Origin: Microbulbifer sp. YPW1
Lineage (GTDB): Bacteria; Pseudomonadota; Gammaproteobacteria; Pseudomonadales; Cellvibrionaceae
Assembly (NCBI RefSeq): GCF_013367775.1
Contig: NZ_CP055157.1
Location: forward strand, 2,435,001-2,499,000
Reading direction: 5' to 3'
Length of the DNA stretch: 64,000 nt
A model generated the notes under the pieces. The model did not search any database and was not told the DNA's origin. It saw nothing but the letters and a program-made list of their open reading frames with translations. Both the position numbers and the translations under genes were made by a program. This document shows positions 33,780 to 42,207 of the stretch, in pieces; position 1 is the first letter of the stretch; each line of letters begins with the position of its first letter.

Positions 33780-34190
33780 ATGTCGAACGAAAATCAGGAA
33801 CTGCGCAAGGCGGGTCTCAAGGTCACTCTGCCGCGAGTGAAAATTCTGCAACTGCTGGAGAATGCCAGCGAACAGCATCTGAGCGCCGAGGATGTGTACA
33901 AAATGCTGCTGGAAGCCGGGGAAGACGTGGGCCTGGCCACCGTCTACCGCGTGCTGACCCAATTCGAGTCCGCCGGACTGGTGATTCGCCACAACTTCGA
34001 CGGCGGCCACTCCGTGTTCGAGCTGGACCGCGGTGACCACCATGACCATATGGTATGCACCGATACCGGCCAGGTGATCGAATTTCACAATGAGCAGATT
34101 GAAGAGCTGCAGCACCAGATCGCAGAGGAGCACGGCTACGAGCTTACCGGCCACAGCCTGGTGTTGTATGTGAAGAAGCGGGAAGGCTGA
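33780..34190 (+). CDS. fur: Ferric uptake regulator Fur
   Basis: A 136-residue Fur. The winged helix (LKVTLPRVKILQLLENA, AEDVYKMLLEAGEDVGLATVYRVLTQFE) is followed by the metal-binding and dimer domain with HHDHMVCTDTGQVIEF. Only one Cys is present, as in pseudomonad Fur, so there is no structural Cys4 zinc site. It represses iron uptake with Fe2+ as corepressor, and the siderophore locus at 41-51 kb with its Fur box is a likely target. Its position opposite bamE is conserved in related genera. Confidence 0.97.
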   Translation: MSNENQELRKAGLKVTLPRVKILQLLENASEQHLSAEDVYKMLLEAGEDVGLATVYRVLTQFESAGLVIRHNFDGGHSVFELDRGDHHDHMVCTDTGQVIEFHNEQIEELQHQIAEEHGYELTGHSLVLYVKKREG

Positions 34191-34208
34191 TAACGCGCCT
34201 TCACACGC

Positions 34209-34237
34209 AAAAAGGGGAGCTTCTGCTCCCCTTTTTT
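34209..34237 (+). terminator. fur terminator
   Basis: AAAAGGGGAGC-TTCT-GCTCCCCTTTT with a T-run lies 19 bases after the fur stop codon. Confidence 0.88.
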
Positions 34238-34269
34238 ATTGGCGCCAGTTCAGGTGACGGGCGCGGTGC

Positions 34270-34863
34270 TCACACGGGAGCGGTGTAGTCGTCGGGATAT
34301 TTGCCGACCTTGCTCGCGTAGAAATTGCCAAATCTGGCCAGTTCCTTGGCCAGGTTTTCACCCATTTCCATCACCGGTCCGAGTCCGGCCTCCTTTTTCG
34401 CAAAGTCGATGAAGCCGCAAACCACCGGTACAGCCGCGCCGCGTGCGATGTGGTAAAAGCCGGTTTTCCAGCGCTCAGCCTTGCCGCGTGTGCCCTCTGG
34501 CGGCACCGCAATGACCAGTTCTTCGCGCTCGTTGTACTGGTTTACCGTGGCTTCCACCAGGTTATTGGCCTTGCTGCGGTTTACGGCGATGCCGCCAAAC
34601 CAGCGCATGGTGCTGCCGAGGGGGAACTGGAACAGCTTGTCCTTGCCCATCCACTGCGGATTTACCTTCAGCTTGAGCGCCGCCAGGATGAAGAAGTAGC
34701 CATCCCAGTTGGAGGTGTGGGGGGCGGCGAGCAGCACGTATTTTTTCAGCTTCAAGGCGCGCTCGTCGGCCACGACTTTCCAGCCGTGCAACTTGAGCAG
34801 CAGGCGAGCCAGCAGGCGCAGGCAGGGAGTGAGAATGGGAGTGTTGAATATGGTTGTCTGCAT
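34270..34863 (-). CDS. Lysophospholipid acyltransferase family protein (PlsC-like)
   Basis: A 197-residue 1-acylglycerol-phosphate-acyltransferase-like protein. The catalytic HX4D box is HTSNWD (about 49-54) and the PEGTRG box lies near residue 122. It is shorter than PlsC (about 240) and has one N-terminal hydrophobic segment. It acts at the inner membrane; the exact acceptor is unknown, possibly a lysophospholipid or an aminolipid. Confidence 0.85.
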   Translation of the reverse strand: MQTTIFNTPILTPCLRLLARLLLKLHGWKVVADERALKLKKYVLLAAPHTSNWDGYFFILAALKLKVNPQWMGKDKLFQFPLGSTMRWFGGIAVNRSKANNLVEATVNQYNEREELVIAVPPEGTRGKAERWKTGFYHIARGAAVPVVCGFIDFAKKEAGLGPVMEMGENLAKELARFGNFYASKVGKYPDDYTAPV

Positions 34864-35036
34864 GGTATGACCGAGTTCTTTGCCCGTCAGTGTAGTCGGA
34901 TCCCCTGTTCAGGGCATGAGTGAGGGCGCGGGAGTATAAAGTGAATCTCTTTTCACTTTCGGTCAATTTGGGCCCCGGCACCGGGAATATTTGAGACCGG
35001 CCGGTTCAATTTCTGGTGTGCCTGCGCGGCCGGGCA

Positions 35037-36689
35037 TCAGGCCCGGCTCAGCATCTCCTGTGCGTGGGCGATGGACTGGGTGGTGGCCTCGCCGCCCAGC
35101 ATCCGCGCGATCTCACTGCTGCGTTCCGCATCTTTCAGCTCGCGCAGCGCCACAAATGCGGCTTCGCCATCGCTGTGCTTTTCCACCAGGTACTGGCGGT
35201 GGGCGCGGGCGGCAACCTGGGCCAGGTGGGTAACGCAGATAACCTGGCCGCGCTCCCCCAGCTGGCGCAGCAGCTTGCCCACGACATCGCCGGTGGCGCC
35301 GCCGATACCCACATCCACTTCGTCGAACACCAGGGTGGGGGTGCGGGAGGTCTGCGCGGTAATTACCTGGATGGCCAGGCTGACCCGCGACAGTTCACCG
35401 CCGGAAGCGATCTTGCCCAGAGGCCTGGGCGGCTGGCCCGGGTTGGTGGAAATCAGGATCTCTACCTCTTCGAGGCCGGTAGCACAGGGCTTGTCCAGCT
35501 CGGTAAGCGCCAGCTCCACACGGGCGTGGGGCATGGCCAGATCGGCCAGCTGCCCGTTGACGGCCTCGGCGAGTTTTTTCGCCGCGGCTGCCCGCAGCTT
35601 GCTGAGTTTCGCTGCGCTTTTGCGGAATGCCTGTTCCAGCTTTTCGCACTCCTCGGCCAGCTTGTCGAGGGTGTCCGGGGTGCCAATTTCTTCCAGTTCC
35701 TGTTGCCACTGCTGTTGCAGGTCGGCCAGCTGGTCCGGCTGCACCCGGTGCTTGCGGGCGATCGAGTAGATCGCGGAGAGGCGCTCCTCCACTTCCGCCA
35801 GACGTTCCGGGTCCATCTCGAAGCGATCGATGTGACGCGACAGGGTGCTGGCAGCCTCGTCGATCTGGATACGGGCGCTTTCGAGCATCTGCGCCACTTC
35901 TGCCAGCGCCGGGCTCTGTTCCGGCATGGCGCCGACCAGTTGCAGTCCGCGGTGCAACTGCTCGGCGATATCTCCTTCGCCGCCGTTCAGCAGGGCCGCC
36001 AGCTGGTAGCTGCCACTCAGGATATCGCCAGCGTTGGCCAGCTGGCGCTGCTCGCTCTCCAGTTCTTCCAGTTCACCGGGCTTGAGGTCGAGCTGTTCGA
36101 GCTCTTGCAGCTGGTATTCCAGCAGGTCGCGACGGGCCTGGGTCTCGCCGGCGCTGTCTGCCAGCTTGCGGTAGCGCCGGTGCTGGTCCTGCCAGGTCTT
36201 GAAGTGAATACGCACTTCGGCGCTGTGGCTTTCCGCGTGGGCGTACTCGTCCAGCAGGCGACGGTGGGTGTCTTTCTTCAGCAGTGACTGGTGTTCGTGC
36301 TGGCTGTGGATGTCGATCAGTTGCTCGCCGAGGGTGCGCAACTGCATCAGGGTCACCGGCTGGCCATTGATGTAGGCCCGCGAGCGGCCGTCGGCGCTGA
36401 TGGTGCGGCGCAGGATCACTTCGCGTCCGGCGTCCATTTCCTGCGCTTCCAGCCATTCCTGGGCCTCAGCGTGGTTGCTGATATCAAATGTCGCATGGAT
36501 ATCCGCGCGTTTCGCGCCGGCGCGCACCAGTTCACCGTTGCCGCGGTCGCCGAGGGCGAGGCCGAGGGCGTCCAGGGTGATGGACTTGCCCGCACCGGTC
36601 TCGCCGGTGAGGGTGCTGGTGCCGGGGCCGAACTCCAGCTCCAGCTGGTCGACCAGGGTGAACTGACTGATAGACAGGTGCAGCAACAT
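35037..36689 (-). CDS. recN: DNA repair protein RecN
   Basis: A 550-residue SMC-like ATPase for double-strand break repair. Walker A is GETGAGKSIT near the N-terminus, the middle is a long coiled coil (about 160-360), and the C-terminal signature ASGGELSRVSLAIQ and Walker B TLVFDEVDVGIGG are intact. ATG 36689 (MLLHLSISQF) matches family starts; an in-frame GTG at 36704 is the alternative. A degenerate LexA-like site lies 29 bases upstream, in keeping with SOS control of recN elsewhere. Confidence 0.95.
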   Translation of the reverse strand: MLLHLSISQFTLVDQLELEFGPGTSTLTGETGAGKSITLDALGLALGDRGNGELVRAGAKRADIHATFDISNHAEAQEWLEAQEMDAGREVILRRTISADGRSRAYINGQPVTLMQLRTLGEQLIDIHSQHEHQSLLKKDTHRRLLDEYAHAESHSAEVRIHFKTWQDQHRRYRKLADSAGETQARRDLLEYQLQELEQLDLKPGELEELESEQRQLANAGDILSGSYQLAALLNGGEGDIAEQLHRGLQLVGAMPEQSPALAEVAQMLESARIQIDEAASTLSRHIDRFEMDPERLAEVEERLSAIYSIARKHRVQPDQLADLQQQWQQELEEIGTPDTLDKLAEECEKLEQAFRKSAAKLSKLRAAAAKKLAEAVNGQLADLAMPHARVELALTELDKPCATGLEEVEILISTNPGQPPRPLGKIASGGELSRVSLAIQVITAQTSRTPTLVFDEVDVGIGGATGDVVGKLLRQLGERGQVICVTHLAQVAARAHRQYLVEKHSDGEAAFVALRELKDAERSSEIARMLGGEATTQSIAHAQEMLSRA

Positions 36690-36717
36690 GGGGATCGATT
36701 TCACGCTGATTAAAGTA

Positions 36718-36733
36718 GTGGTTGTTTATACAG
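36718..36733 (-). promoter_or_regulatory. Degenerate LexA-box candidate upstream of recN
   Basis: Read on the minus strand it is CTGTATAAACAACCAC against the consensus CTGT-N8-ACAG: the left half is perfect and the right half matches 2 of 4. Its place and the known SOS control of recN support it; the sequence alone is marginal. Confidence 0.4.
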
Positions 36734-36870
36734 TATTTGGCGGCGGGGTTTCAATCACCCCGGGGCCTGAATGTGCTGCATTCCCTTTTCGTGGCTGGCC
36801 TGCCGCGACGCTAACCTAGGCCGGGCTGTCCGATTCCCGCGCCCCGCGGCATTCCTCAAGAGCTCCCTCC

Positions 36871-36898
36871 CTTGAAGTGGGGCGGGCAGGCCCCATAT
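36871..36898 (+). promoter_or_regulatory. Heat-shock (sigma-32) promoter of grpE
   Basis: CTTGAAG and CCCCATAT are separated by 13 bases, and CCCTCC precedes the -35 element. This is very close to the sigma-32 consensus. It lies about 75 bases upstream of grpE. Confidence 0.8.
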
Positions 36899-36973
36899 AG
36901 CTCTGCATTGCCGGCTTCAGCCGGCGTTACGACCTAACTGGCAGTATGCCGACGGACACATACGGAGACAGCA

Positions 36974-37579
36974 GTGGCCAAAGAGCGCAGCGAAGAAGAA
37001 CAGACCGAGACCGGCGAGCAGGCGGCAGAGCAGGCCGCAGAAGTGGAAACCCCCAGCGCGGAAGAGCAGCGTGCGGCGGAGGAAGCCCTCGCTGAAGAGC
37101 TGGCTGGAGAAAGTGCGCAGGACATCGAGATCGCTGCGCTGCAGCAGCAGCTGGCGGAACACAAAGACATGGTGCTGCGCGCCCAGGCAGACGTGCAGAA
37201 CGCCCGTCGCCGCGCCCAGCAGGATGTAGAAAAAGCGCACAAGTTCGGGGCGGAAAAGCTGCTCAAGGACCTGCTGCCGGTTGTGGATAACCTGGAGCGT
37301 GCCATCGCCACTGTCGACAGTGAGCACGAGGCGCACAAGGCCGTGGTGGAAGGGATCGAGCTGACTCACAAGTCTTTCATCGACACCCTGACCAAAAACG
37401 GTGTTGAGGTGATCAATCCGGCAGGTGAGCCCTTCGATCCCGAGTTGCACCAGGCCATGACCCAGGTGCCGAACGGCGATGTGGAGCCGAATACGGTACT
37501 GGACGTGTTCCAGAAAGGCTTCCGCCTGAACGGCCGCCTGGTGCGCCCGGCCATGGTGGTTGTCAGCAAGGCACCGTAA
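36974..37579 (+). CDS. grpE: Nucleotide exchange factor GrpE
   Basis: A 201-residue GrpE that releases ADP from DnaK as a dimer. The first 60 residues are acidic and Gln/Glu-rich, then a long coiled coil, then the beta-domain with the signature INPAGEPFDPELHQAMTQVP and VLDVFQKGFRLNGRLVRPAMV. It starts with GTG preceded by GGAG. It heads the grpE-dnaK-dnaJ block and diverges from recN. Confidence 0.97.
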   Translation: MAKERSEEEQTETGEQAAEQAAEVETPSAEEQRAAEEALAEELAGESAQDIEIAALQQQLAEHKDMVLRAQADVQNARRRAQQDVEKAHKFGAEKLLKDLLPVVDNLERAIATVDSEHEAHKAVVEGIELTHKSFIDTLTKNGVEVINPAGEPFDPELHQAMTQVPNGDVEPNTVLDVFQKGFRLNGRLVRPAMVVVSKAP

Positions 37580-37607
37580 CGCAATTGTAAAACCCTGCTC
37601 CGCCGCC

Positions 37608-37635
37608 CTTGAAAACGAAACGGCGGCACCAATAT
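37608..37635 (+). promoter_or_regulatory. Second sigma-32-like promoter, upstream of dnaK
   Basis: CTTGAAA and ACCAATAT (6 of 8 matching CCCCATAT) are 13 bases apart, the same spacing as the grpE promoter, and CCGCC precedes the -35. The -35 lies in the loop of an inverted repeat (CGCCG / CGGCG), which could tie the two signals together. Confidence 0.5.
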
Positions 37636-37707
37636 AAGCAGCAACCGAATACAAACGTGTGCAGCCAGGACCGAATCCGGCGCGCAGTAAAGTGAGGAAT
37701 CAGACCA

Positions 37708-39639
37708 ATGGGAAAAATCATCGGTATCGACCTGGGTACTACCAACAGCTGTGTGGCAGTACTGGACGGCGACAAGGCTCGTGTCATCGAGAACGCTGAA
37801 GGCGATCGCACTACGCCTTCCATCGTTGCCTTCACCGACGACAACGAAGTACTGGTAGGCCAGTCCGCCAAGCGTCAGGCAGTGACCAACCCCACCAATA
37901 CCCTGTTTGCGGTTAAGCGCCTGATCGGTCGCAAGTTCAAAGACGACGTTGTGCAGAAAGACATCAAAATGGTGCCTTACTCCATCGTTGAAGCCGAAAA
38001 CGGCGATGCCTGGGTAGAAGTAAAGGGCGACAAGAAAGCACCGCCGCAGATCTCTGCCGAAGTCCTGAAAAAGATGAAGAAGACCGCGGAAGATTTCCTC
38101 GGTGAGAAGGTAGACGCTGCGGTAATCACCGTACCAGCCTACTTCAACGACTCCCAGCGCCAGGCGACCAAAGACGCCGGCCGTATCGCCGGTCTGGACG
38201 TGAAGCGCATCATCAACGAGCCGACTGCTGCGGCCCTGGCCTACGGCATGGACAAGGCCGGTGGTGACCGCACCATCGCGGTATACGACCTGGGTGGTGG
38301 TACCTTCGATATCTCCATCATCGAGATTGCCGATGTTGACGGTGAGAAGCAGTTTGAAGTGCTGTCCACCAACGGTGACACCTTCCTCGGCGGTGAAGAC
38401 TTCGACCTGCGCCTGATCGACTACCTGGCCGAGCAGTTCAAGAAAGAACAGGGCATCGACCTGAAAGGCGATCCCCTGGCCATGCAGCGCCTGAAAGAAG
38501 CCGGCGAGAAAGCCAAGATCGAGCTGTCCTCCAGCCAGCAGACCGAAGTGAACCTGCCGTACATCACTGCAGACGCTACCGGTCCGAAGCACCTGGTGGT
38601 CAAACTGACCCGCGCCAAGCTGGAAAGCCTGGTGGAAGAACTGGTAACCCGCTCCCTGGAGCCGGTTAAGACTGCGCTGGCCGACGCCGACATGTCTGCG
38701 TCCAGCATCGACGAAGTGATCCTGGTGGGCGGTCAGACCCGTATGCCGCTGGTGCAGCAGAAGGTAACCGAGTTCTTCGGCAAAGAGCCGCGCAAAGACG
38801 TAAACCCGGATGAAGCGGTAGCCGTGGGCGCTGCCATCCAGGGCGCGGTTCTGGGCGGTGACGTGAAAGACGTACTGCTGCTGGACGTAACCCCGCTGAC
38901 CCTGGGCATCGAGACCATGGGTGGCGTGGCCACTCCGCTGATCGAGAAGAACACCACCATCCCGACCAAGAAGTCCCAGGTGTTCTCCACCGCAGACGAT
39001 AACCAGACCGCGGTAACCATTCACGTAGTTCAGGGTGAGCGCAAGCAGGCGGCACAGAACAAGTCCCTGGGTCGTTTCGACCTGGCCGATATCCCGCCGG
39101 CGCCGCGCGGCATGCCGCAGATCGAAGTGACCTTCGATATCGATGCCAACGGCATCCTGCATGTGCACGCCAAAGACAAGGCGACTGGTAAAGAACAGTC
39201 CATCGTGATCAAGGCCTCTTCCGGTCTGTCCGATGACGAGATCGAAAAAATGGTACAGGACGCCGAGGCCAACGCCGAAGCGGACAAGCAGTTCGAGGAG
39301 CTGGTGACTACCCGCAACACGCTCGACGGCCTGATCTCTGCCACCAAGAAGACTCTGGAAGAAGCCGGTGACAAGGCAACTGCGGACGAGAAAGCGGCTA
39401 TCGACGCGGCGCTCTCCGAAGCGGAAGAAGCGGTGAAAGGCAACGACAAAGCTGCCATGGAAGCCGCAACCACCAAGCTGACCGAAGCCTCTGGCCCGGT
39501 GGCCCAGAAGATGTACGCGGAGCAGGCGCAAGCCGGTGAAGCGGCTGCCGAGCAGGCCGAACAGGCCCAATCCGGTGGTGACGACGCAGTGGACGCTGAG
39601 TTCGAAGAAGTCAAAGAAGACAAAAAAGAAGACAAGTAA
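37708..39639 (+). CDS. dnaK: Chaperone protein DnaK (Hsp70)
   Basis: A 643-residue Hsp70. The ATPase domain starts [18 protein letters not shown] and contains [17 protein letters not shown] and the linker [19 protein letters not shown]. The substrate domain and lid follow, and the tail is acidic ([13 protein letters not shown]), as needed for co-chaperone function. Length matches the family. A strong Shine-Dalgarno (GTGAGGAA) precedes the ATG. Confidence 0.99.
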   Translation: MGKIIGIDLGTTNSCVAVLDGDKARVIENAEGDRTTPSIVAFTDDNEVLVGQSAKRQAVTNPTNTLFAVKRLIGRKFKDDVVQKDIKMVPYSIVEAENGDAWVEVKGDKKAPPQISAEVLKKMKKTAEDFLGEKVDAAVITVPAYFNDSQRQATKDAGRIAGLDVKRIINEPTAAALAYGMDKAGGDRTIAVYDLGGGTFDISIIEIADVDGEKQFEVLSTNGDTFLGGEDFDLRLIDYLAEQFKKEQGIDLKGDPLAMQRLKEAGEKAKIELSSSQQTEVNLPYITADATGPKHLVVKLTRAKLESLVEELVTRSLEPVKTALADADMSASSIDEVILVGGQTRMPLVQQKVTEFFGKEPRKDVNPDEAVAVGAAIQGAVLGGDVKDVLLLDVTPLTLGIETMGGVATPLIEKNTTIPTKKSQVFSTADDNQTAVTIHVVQGERKQAAQNKSLGRFDLADIPPAPRGMPQIEVTFDIDANGILHVHAKDKATGKEQSIVIKASSGLSDDEIEKMVQDAEANAEADKQFEELVTTRNTLDGLISATKKTLEEAGDKATADEKAAIDAALSEAEEAVKGNDKAAMEAATTKLTEASGPVAQKMYAEQAQAGEAAAEQAEQAQSGGDDAVDAEFEEVKEDKKEDK

Positions 39640-39665
39640 GTAACTACTTGCCTATGCCCTGACTT

Positions 39666-39738
39666 GTAGGAGCCAGCCTTGCTGGCGAAACGCCGCTGGC
39701 GGGATTCAATCCATTCGCCTGCAAGGCAGGCTCCTACA
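39666..39738. repeat. REP-like inverted repeat between dnaK and dnaJ
   Basis: TGTAGGAGCCAGCCTTGCTG and the facing AGGCAGGCTCCTACA form the outer arms of a palindrome of the Pseudomonas REP type (core TGTAGGAGCC...TTCGCC). It is the only copy I see in the window. Confidence 0.7.
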
Positions 39739-39750
39739 GGGCAATACAAA

Positions 39751-39784
39751 AAGGCGCGGAGGCTCTGTAGAGCTTTCGCGCCTT
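39751..39784 (+). terminator. Hairpin before dnaJ
   Basis: AAGGCGCG / CGCGCCTT (8 bp) encloses an 18-base loop. It may end part of the dnaK transcript or act as an mRNA-stability hairpin. No T-run is clear. Confidence 0.4.
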
Positions 39785-39812
39785 ATGCAGTTTAAGAAGA
39801 ACACACAGAGCT

Positions 39813-40937
39813 ATGTCCAAACGCGATTATTACGAAGTCCTCGGTGTCAGCAAAGGCGCGGACGAAAAGGAACTGAAAAAGGCTTACCGTCGGGTAGCCA
39901 TGAAGTTCCACCCCGACCGCAACCCCGATGACAAAGAGGCGGAGAACAAATTCAAGGAGGCCAATGAGGCCTACGAAGTCCTGTCTGATCCGCAGAAAAA
40001 AGCGGCCTATGACCAGTTCGGCCACGCCGGTGTGGACGGTCAGGCTGGCGGCGCGGGTGCCGGTGGCTTCGGTGGATTCTCCGATATTTTCGGCGACGTG
40101 TTCGGCGATATCTTTGGCGGCGGCGCCGGTGGCGGCCGTCGCGGACCGCAGCGCGGCTCCGACCTGCGCTACGACCTGGACCTGGACCTGGAAGACGCGG
40201 TGCGCGGCACCACCGTCAAGATCAAGGTGCCGACCCTGGCCAACTGTGGCACCTGTCACGGCTCTGGTGCTAAGGCCGGTTCCCAGCCCCAGACCTGTGG
40301 CACCTGTGGTGGCGCCGGTCAGGTACGCATGCAGCAGGGCTTTTTCTCTGTTCAGCAGACCTGCCCCAACTGTCGCGGTCGCGGAACCGTAATCACCGAC
40401 CCCTGTGGCAGCTGCCACGGCCGCGGTCGCGTGGAAGAAACCAAAACCCTGTCGGTCAAGGTACCGCCGGGTGTGGATACCGGTGACCGTATCCGTCTTG
40501 CGGGTGAAGGCGAGGCCGGACCCGACGGCGGACCGGCCGGCGACCTGTACGTACAGGTTATGGTGCGCGAGCACGAGCTGTTCCAGCGCGATGGCAAAAA
40601 CCTCTACTGCGAAGTGCCGATCAGCTTCGCCACCGCCGCACTGGGTGGTGAGATGGAAGTGCCGACCCTGGACGGCAAGGTCAAGCTGAAGATCCCCGCA
40701 GAGAGCCAGACCGGCAAACTGTTCCGCCTGCGCGGCAAGGGTGTAACGCCAGTCCGCGGCGGTGCACCGGGCGATCTGTTGTGCCGCGTGGTGGTGGAAA
40801 CACCGGTAAATCTCACCGCCAAGCAGAAAGAGCTGCTGGAAGAGTTCGCCGACACGCTCAGCGAAAAGAAGAACTCCCCGCGTCAGACCGGCTGGTTTGA
40901 AGGGGTGAAGAACTTCTTTGGTGACATGAAGCTGTAA
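39813..40937 (+). CDS. dnaJ: Chaperone protein DnaJ (Hsp40)
   Basis: A 374-residue type I Hsp40. The J domain carries HPD ([11 protein letters not shown]), followed by a Gly/Phe-rich region ([13 protein letters not shown]). Four zinc-finger repeats are present ([32 protein letters not shown]), then the C-terminal substrate domains. It stimulates the DnaK ATPase. A strong terminator follows. Confidence 0.99.
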   Translation: MSKRDYYEVLGVSKGADEKELKKAYRRVAMKFHPDRNPDDKEAENKFKEANEAYEVLSDPQKKAAYDQFGHAGVDGQAGGAGAGGFGGFSDIFGDVFGDIFGGGAGGGRRGPQRGSDLRYDLDLDLEDAVRGTTVKIKVPTLANCGTCHGSGAKAGSQPQTCGTCGGAGQVRMQQGFFSVQQTCPNCRGRGTVITDPCGSCHGRGRVEETKTLSVKVPPGVDTGDRIRLAGEGEAGPDGGPAGDLYVQVMVREHELFQRDGKNLYCEVPISFATAALGGEMEVPTLDGKVKLKIPAESQTGKLFRLRGKGVTPVRGGAPGDLLCRVVVETPVNLTAKQKELLEEFADTLSEKKNSPRQTGWFEGVKNFFGDMKL

Positions 40938-40951
40938 CTCAGCAGCGCAGG

Positions 40952-40982
40952 AAAAACCCGGCAAATTAGCCGGGTTTTTTTA
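40952..40982 (+). terminator. dnaJ terminator
   Basis: AAAAACCCGGC-AAATTA-GCCGGGTTTTTTT lies 15 bases after the dnaJ stop and ends the heat-shock block. Confidence 0.92.
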
Positions 40983-41013
40983 TGGGGCAAGAGTTGGCTG
41001 CAACACATCTCCG

Positions 41014-42192
41014 CTAGTCCAGGTAGCATACCTGTGGCGGCGCGTGCATCAGGAAATTCTGATGTGAAATATTCCACGCATATGCGCCGGCCAGAGGAAA
41101 TACCAGATAGTCCCCGATAGCCAGTTCGTTGACCGGTTGCCGTGCTGCCAGCACGTCCTTCGGTGTACAAAGCTGCCCGACGAGTGTAACGGACTCGCGG
41201 CTAATGGCCTTGCCCCGTTTGCGGCCTTCCAGCACAAAAAATGGATGGTTATGGGATTGCGCCGCCGGCGTACGAAAATGGTGAGTACCACCGTGCCCGA
41301 TTGCGAAGTACTCGCCGTGGTTGCGTTTGATATCTAATACTTCCATCACGTAATAACCACAGGTTGCGGTGATGAAGCGGCCGCACTCAAAGCGTACCTT
41401 GGTATCCCACAGGTTTGTCTGTTCCATCAATACTGCCAGCCCCCGGCAGAATCTCTCCCAGTCGAAATGATTTGCCTGTTCGCCATAGTCTATTCCCATG
41501 CCGCCGCCGACATTCAGAATTGGCAAGTGCAGGCCATATCCTTCACACCACCGTCGGAACGTGGAGAAGTAAAGCTCAATCAACTGGAGATGGGTATCTG
41601 CACACAATTGATGTGACATCATGTGGAAGTGAAACCCATGCAATGACAGTCCCGGATTATCGCGGATCAGGGCGAGTGCGCTGTCCAGATCCAGCGGATC
41701 GAGTCCGAAAGGACTGGGCTTGCCGCCCATGGCGAGCTTGGTAAGGGCGATCCCTTCCAGTGAAATGTTCATTCGTAACAGAATGGGGACCTGCTGGTCT
41801 CTTTGCGTGATGAGCTGAGCGAGCCGGTACAACTCGGTGAGGCTTTCAACATGAAAGTATTCGACTTGCTTGTCCAGAGCACTGGCAAGTTCGCTTTCCA
41901 GTTTCCCCGGCCCCCCGAAAATCAGTGACATCTCCGGGTGGGTTTCATAAAGCCAATCGAGCTCGCCGCCGGACGCCGCTTCAAAACCTTCCACCCAGGG
42001 GGCAAGCGCTGCGAGGATTCTGCTGTCTGGGTTGGCTTTTGCGGCATAGTACAGCTGCGTATTTTCCGGCATTGCTGAACGCATGGCTGCAACGTGCCGC
42101 TGGAGTTCTGCCAGGTCGTATATATATGCGCAGACAGGCTGCGATGCAGAAGAGGCCAAGGATTCAATGGCCTGTTTTAATCGGTGTTTCAC
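41014..42192 (-). CDS. pvsE: PLP-dependent fold-III decarboxylase of the siderophore locus (PvsE-like)
   Basis: A 392-residue protein of the DapDC/ornithine-decarboxylase fold III. The PLP lysine is in LYYAAKANPD, followed by GFEAASGGEL, HGFHFHMMS and the Gly loop ILNVGGGMGIDYGE. In vibrioferrin synthesis PvsE removes the carboxylate of a citryl-serine intermediate to give the ethanolamine moiety. It is the fifth and last gene of a set in pvsABCDE order, 15 bases after the preceding stop. Citrate-serine chemistry is inferred from gene order. Confidence 0.85.
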   Translation of the reverse strand: MKHRLKQAIESLASSASQPVCAYIYDLAELQRHVAAMRSAMPENTQLYYAAKANPDSRILAALAPWVEGFEAASGGELDWLYETHPEMSLIFGGPGKLESELASALDKQVEYFHVESLTELYRLAQLITQRDQQVPILLRMNISLEGIALTKLAMGGKPSPFGLDPLDLDSALALIRDNPGLSLHGFHFHMMSHQLCADTHLQLIELYFSTFRRWCEGYGLHLPILNVGGGMGIDYGEQANHFDWERFCRGLAVLMEQTNLWDTKVRFECGRFITATCGYYVMEVLDIKRNHGEYFAIGHGGTHHFRTPAAQSHNHPFFVLEGRKRGKAISRESVTLVGQLCTPKDVLAARQPVNELAIGDYLVFPLAGAYAWNISHQNFLMHAPPQVCYLD

Positions 42193-42207
42193 ATTAATTA
42201 CCTGTTT

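Noticed and set aside
37366..39570. A 734-residue frame on the minus strand opposite dnaK
   Set aside because: Antisense of dnaK caused by codon bias; the true gene is on the + strand with all Hsp70 signatures.
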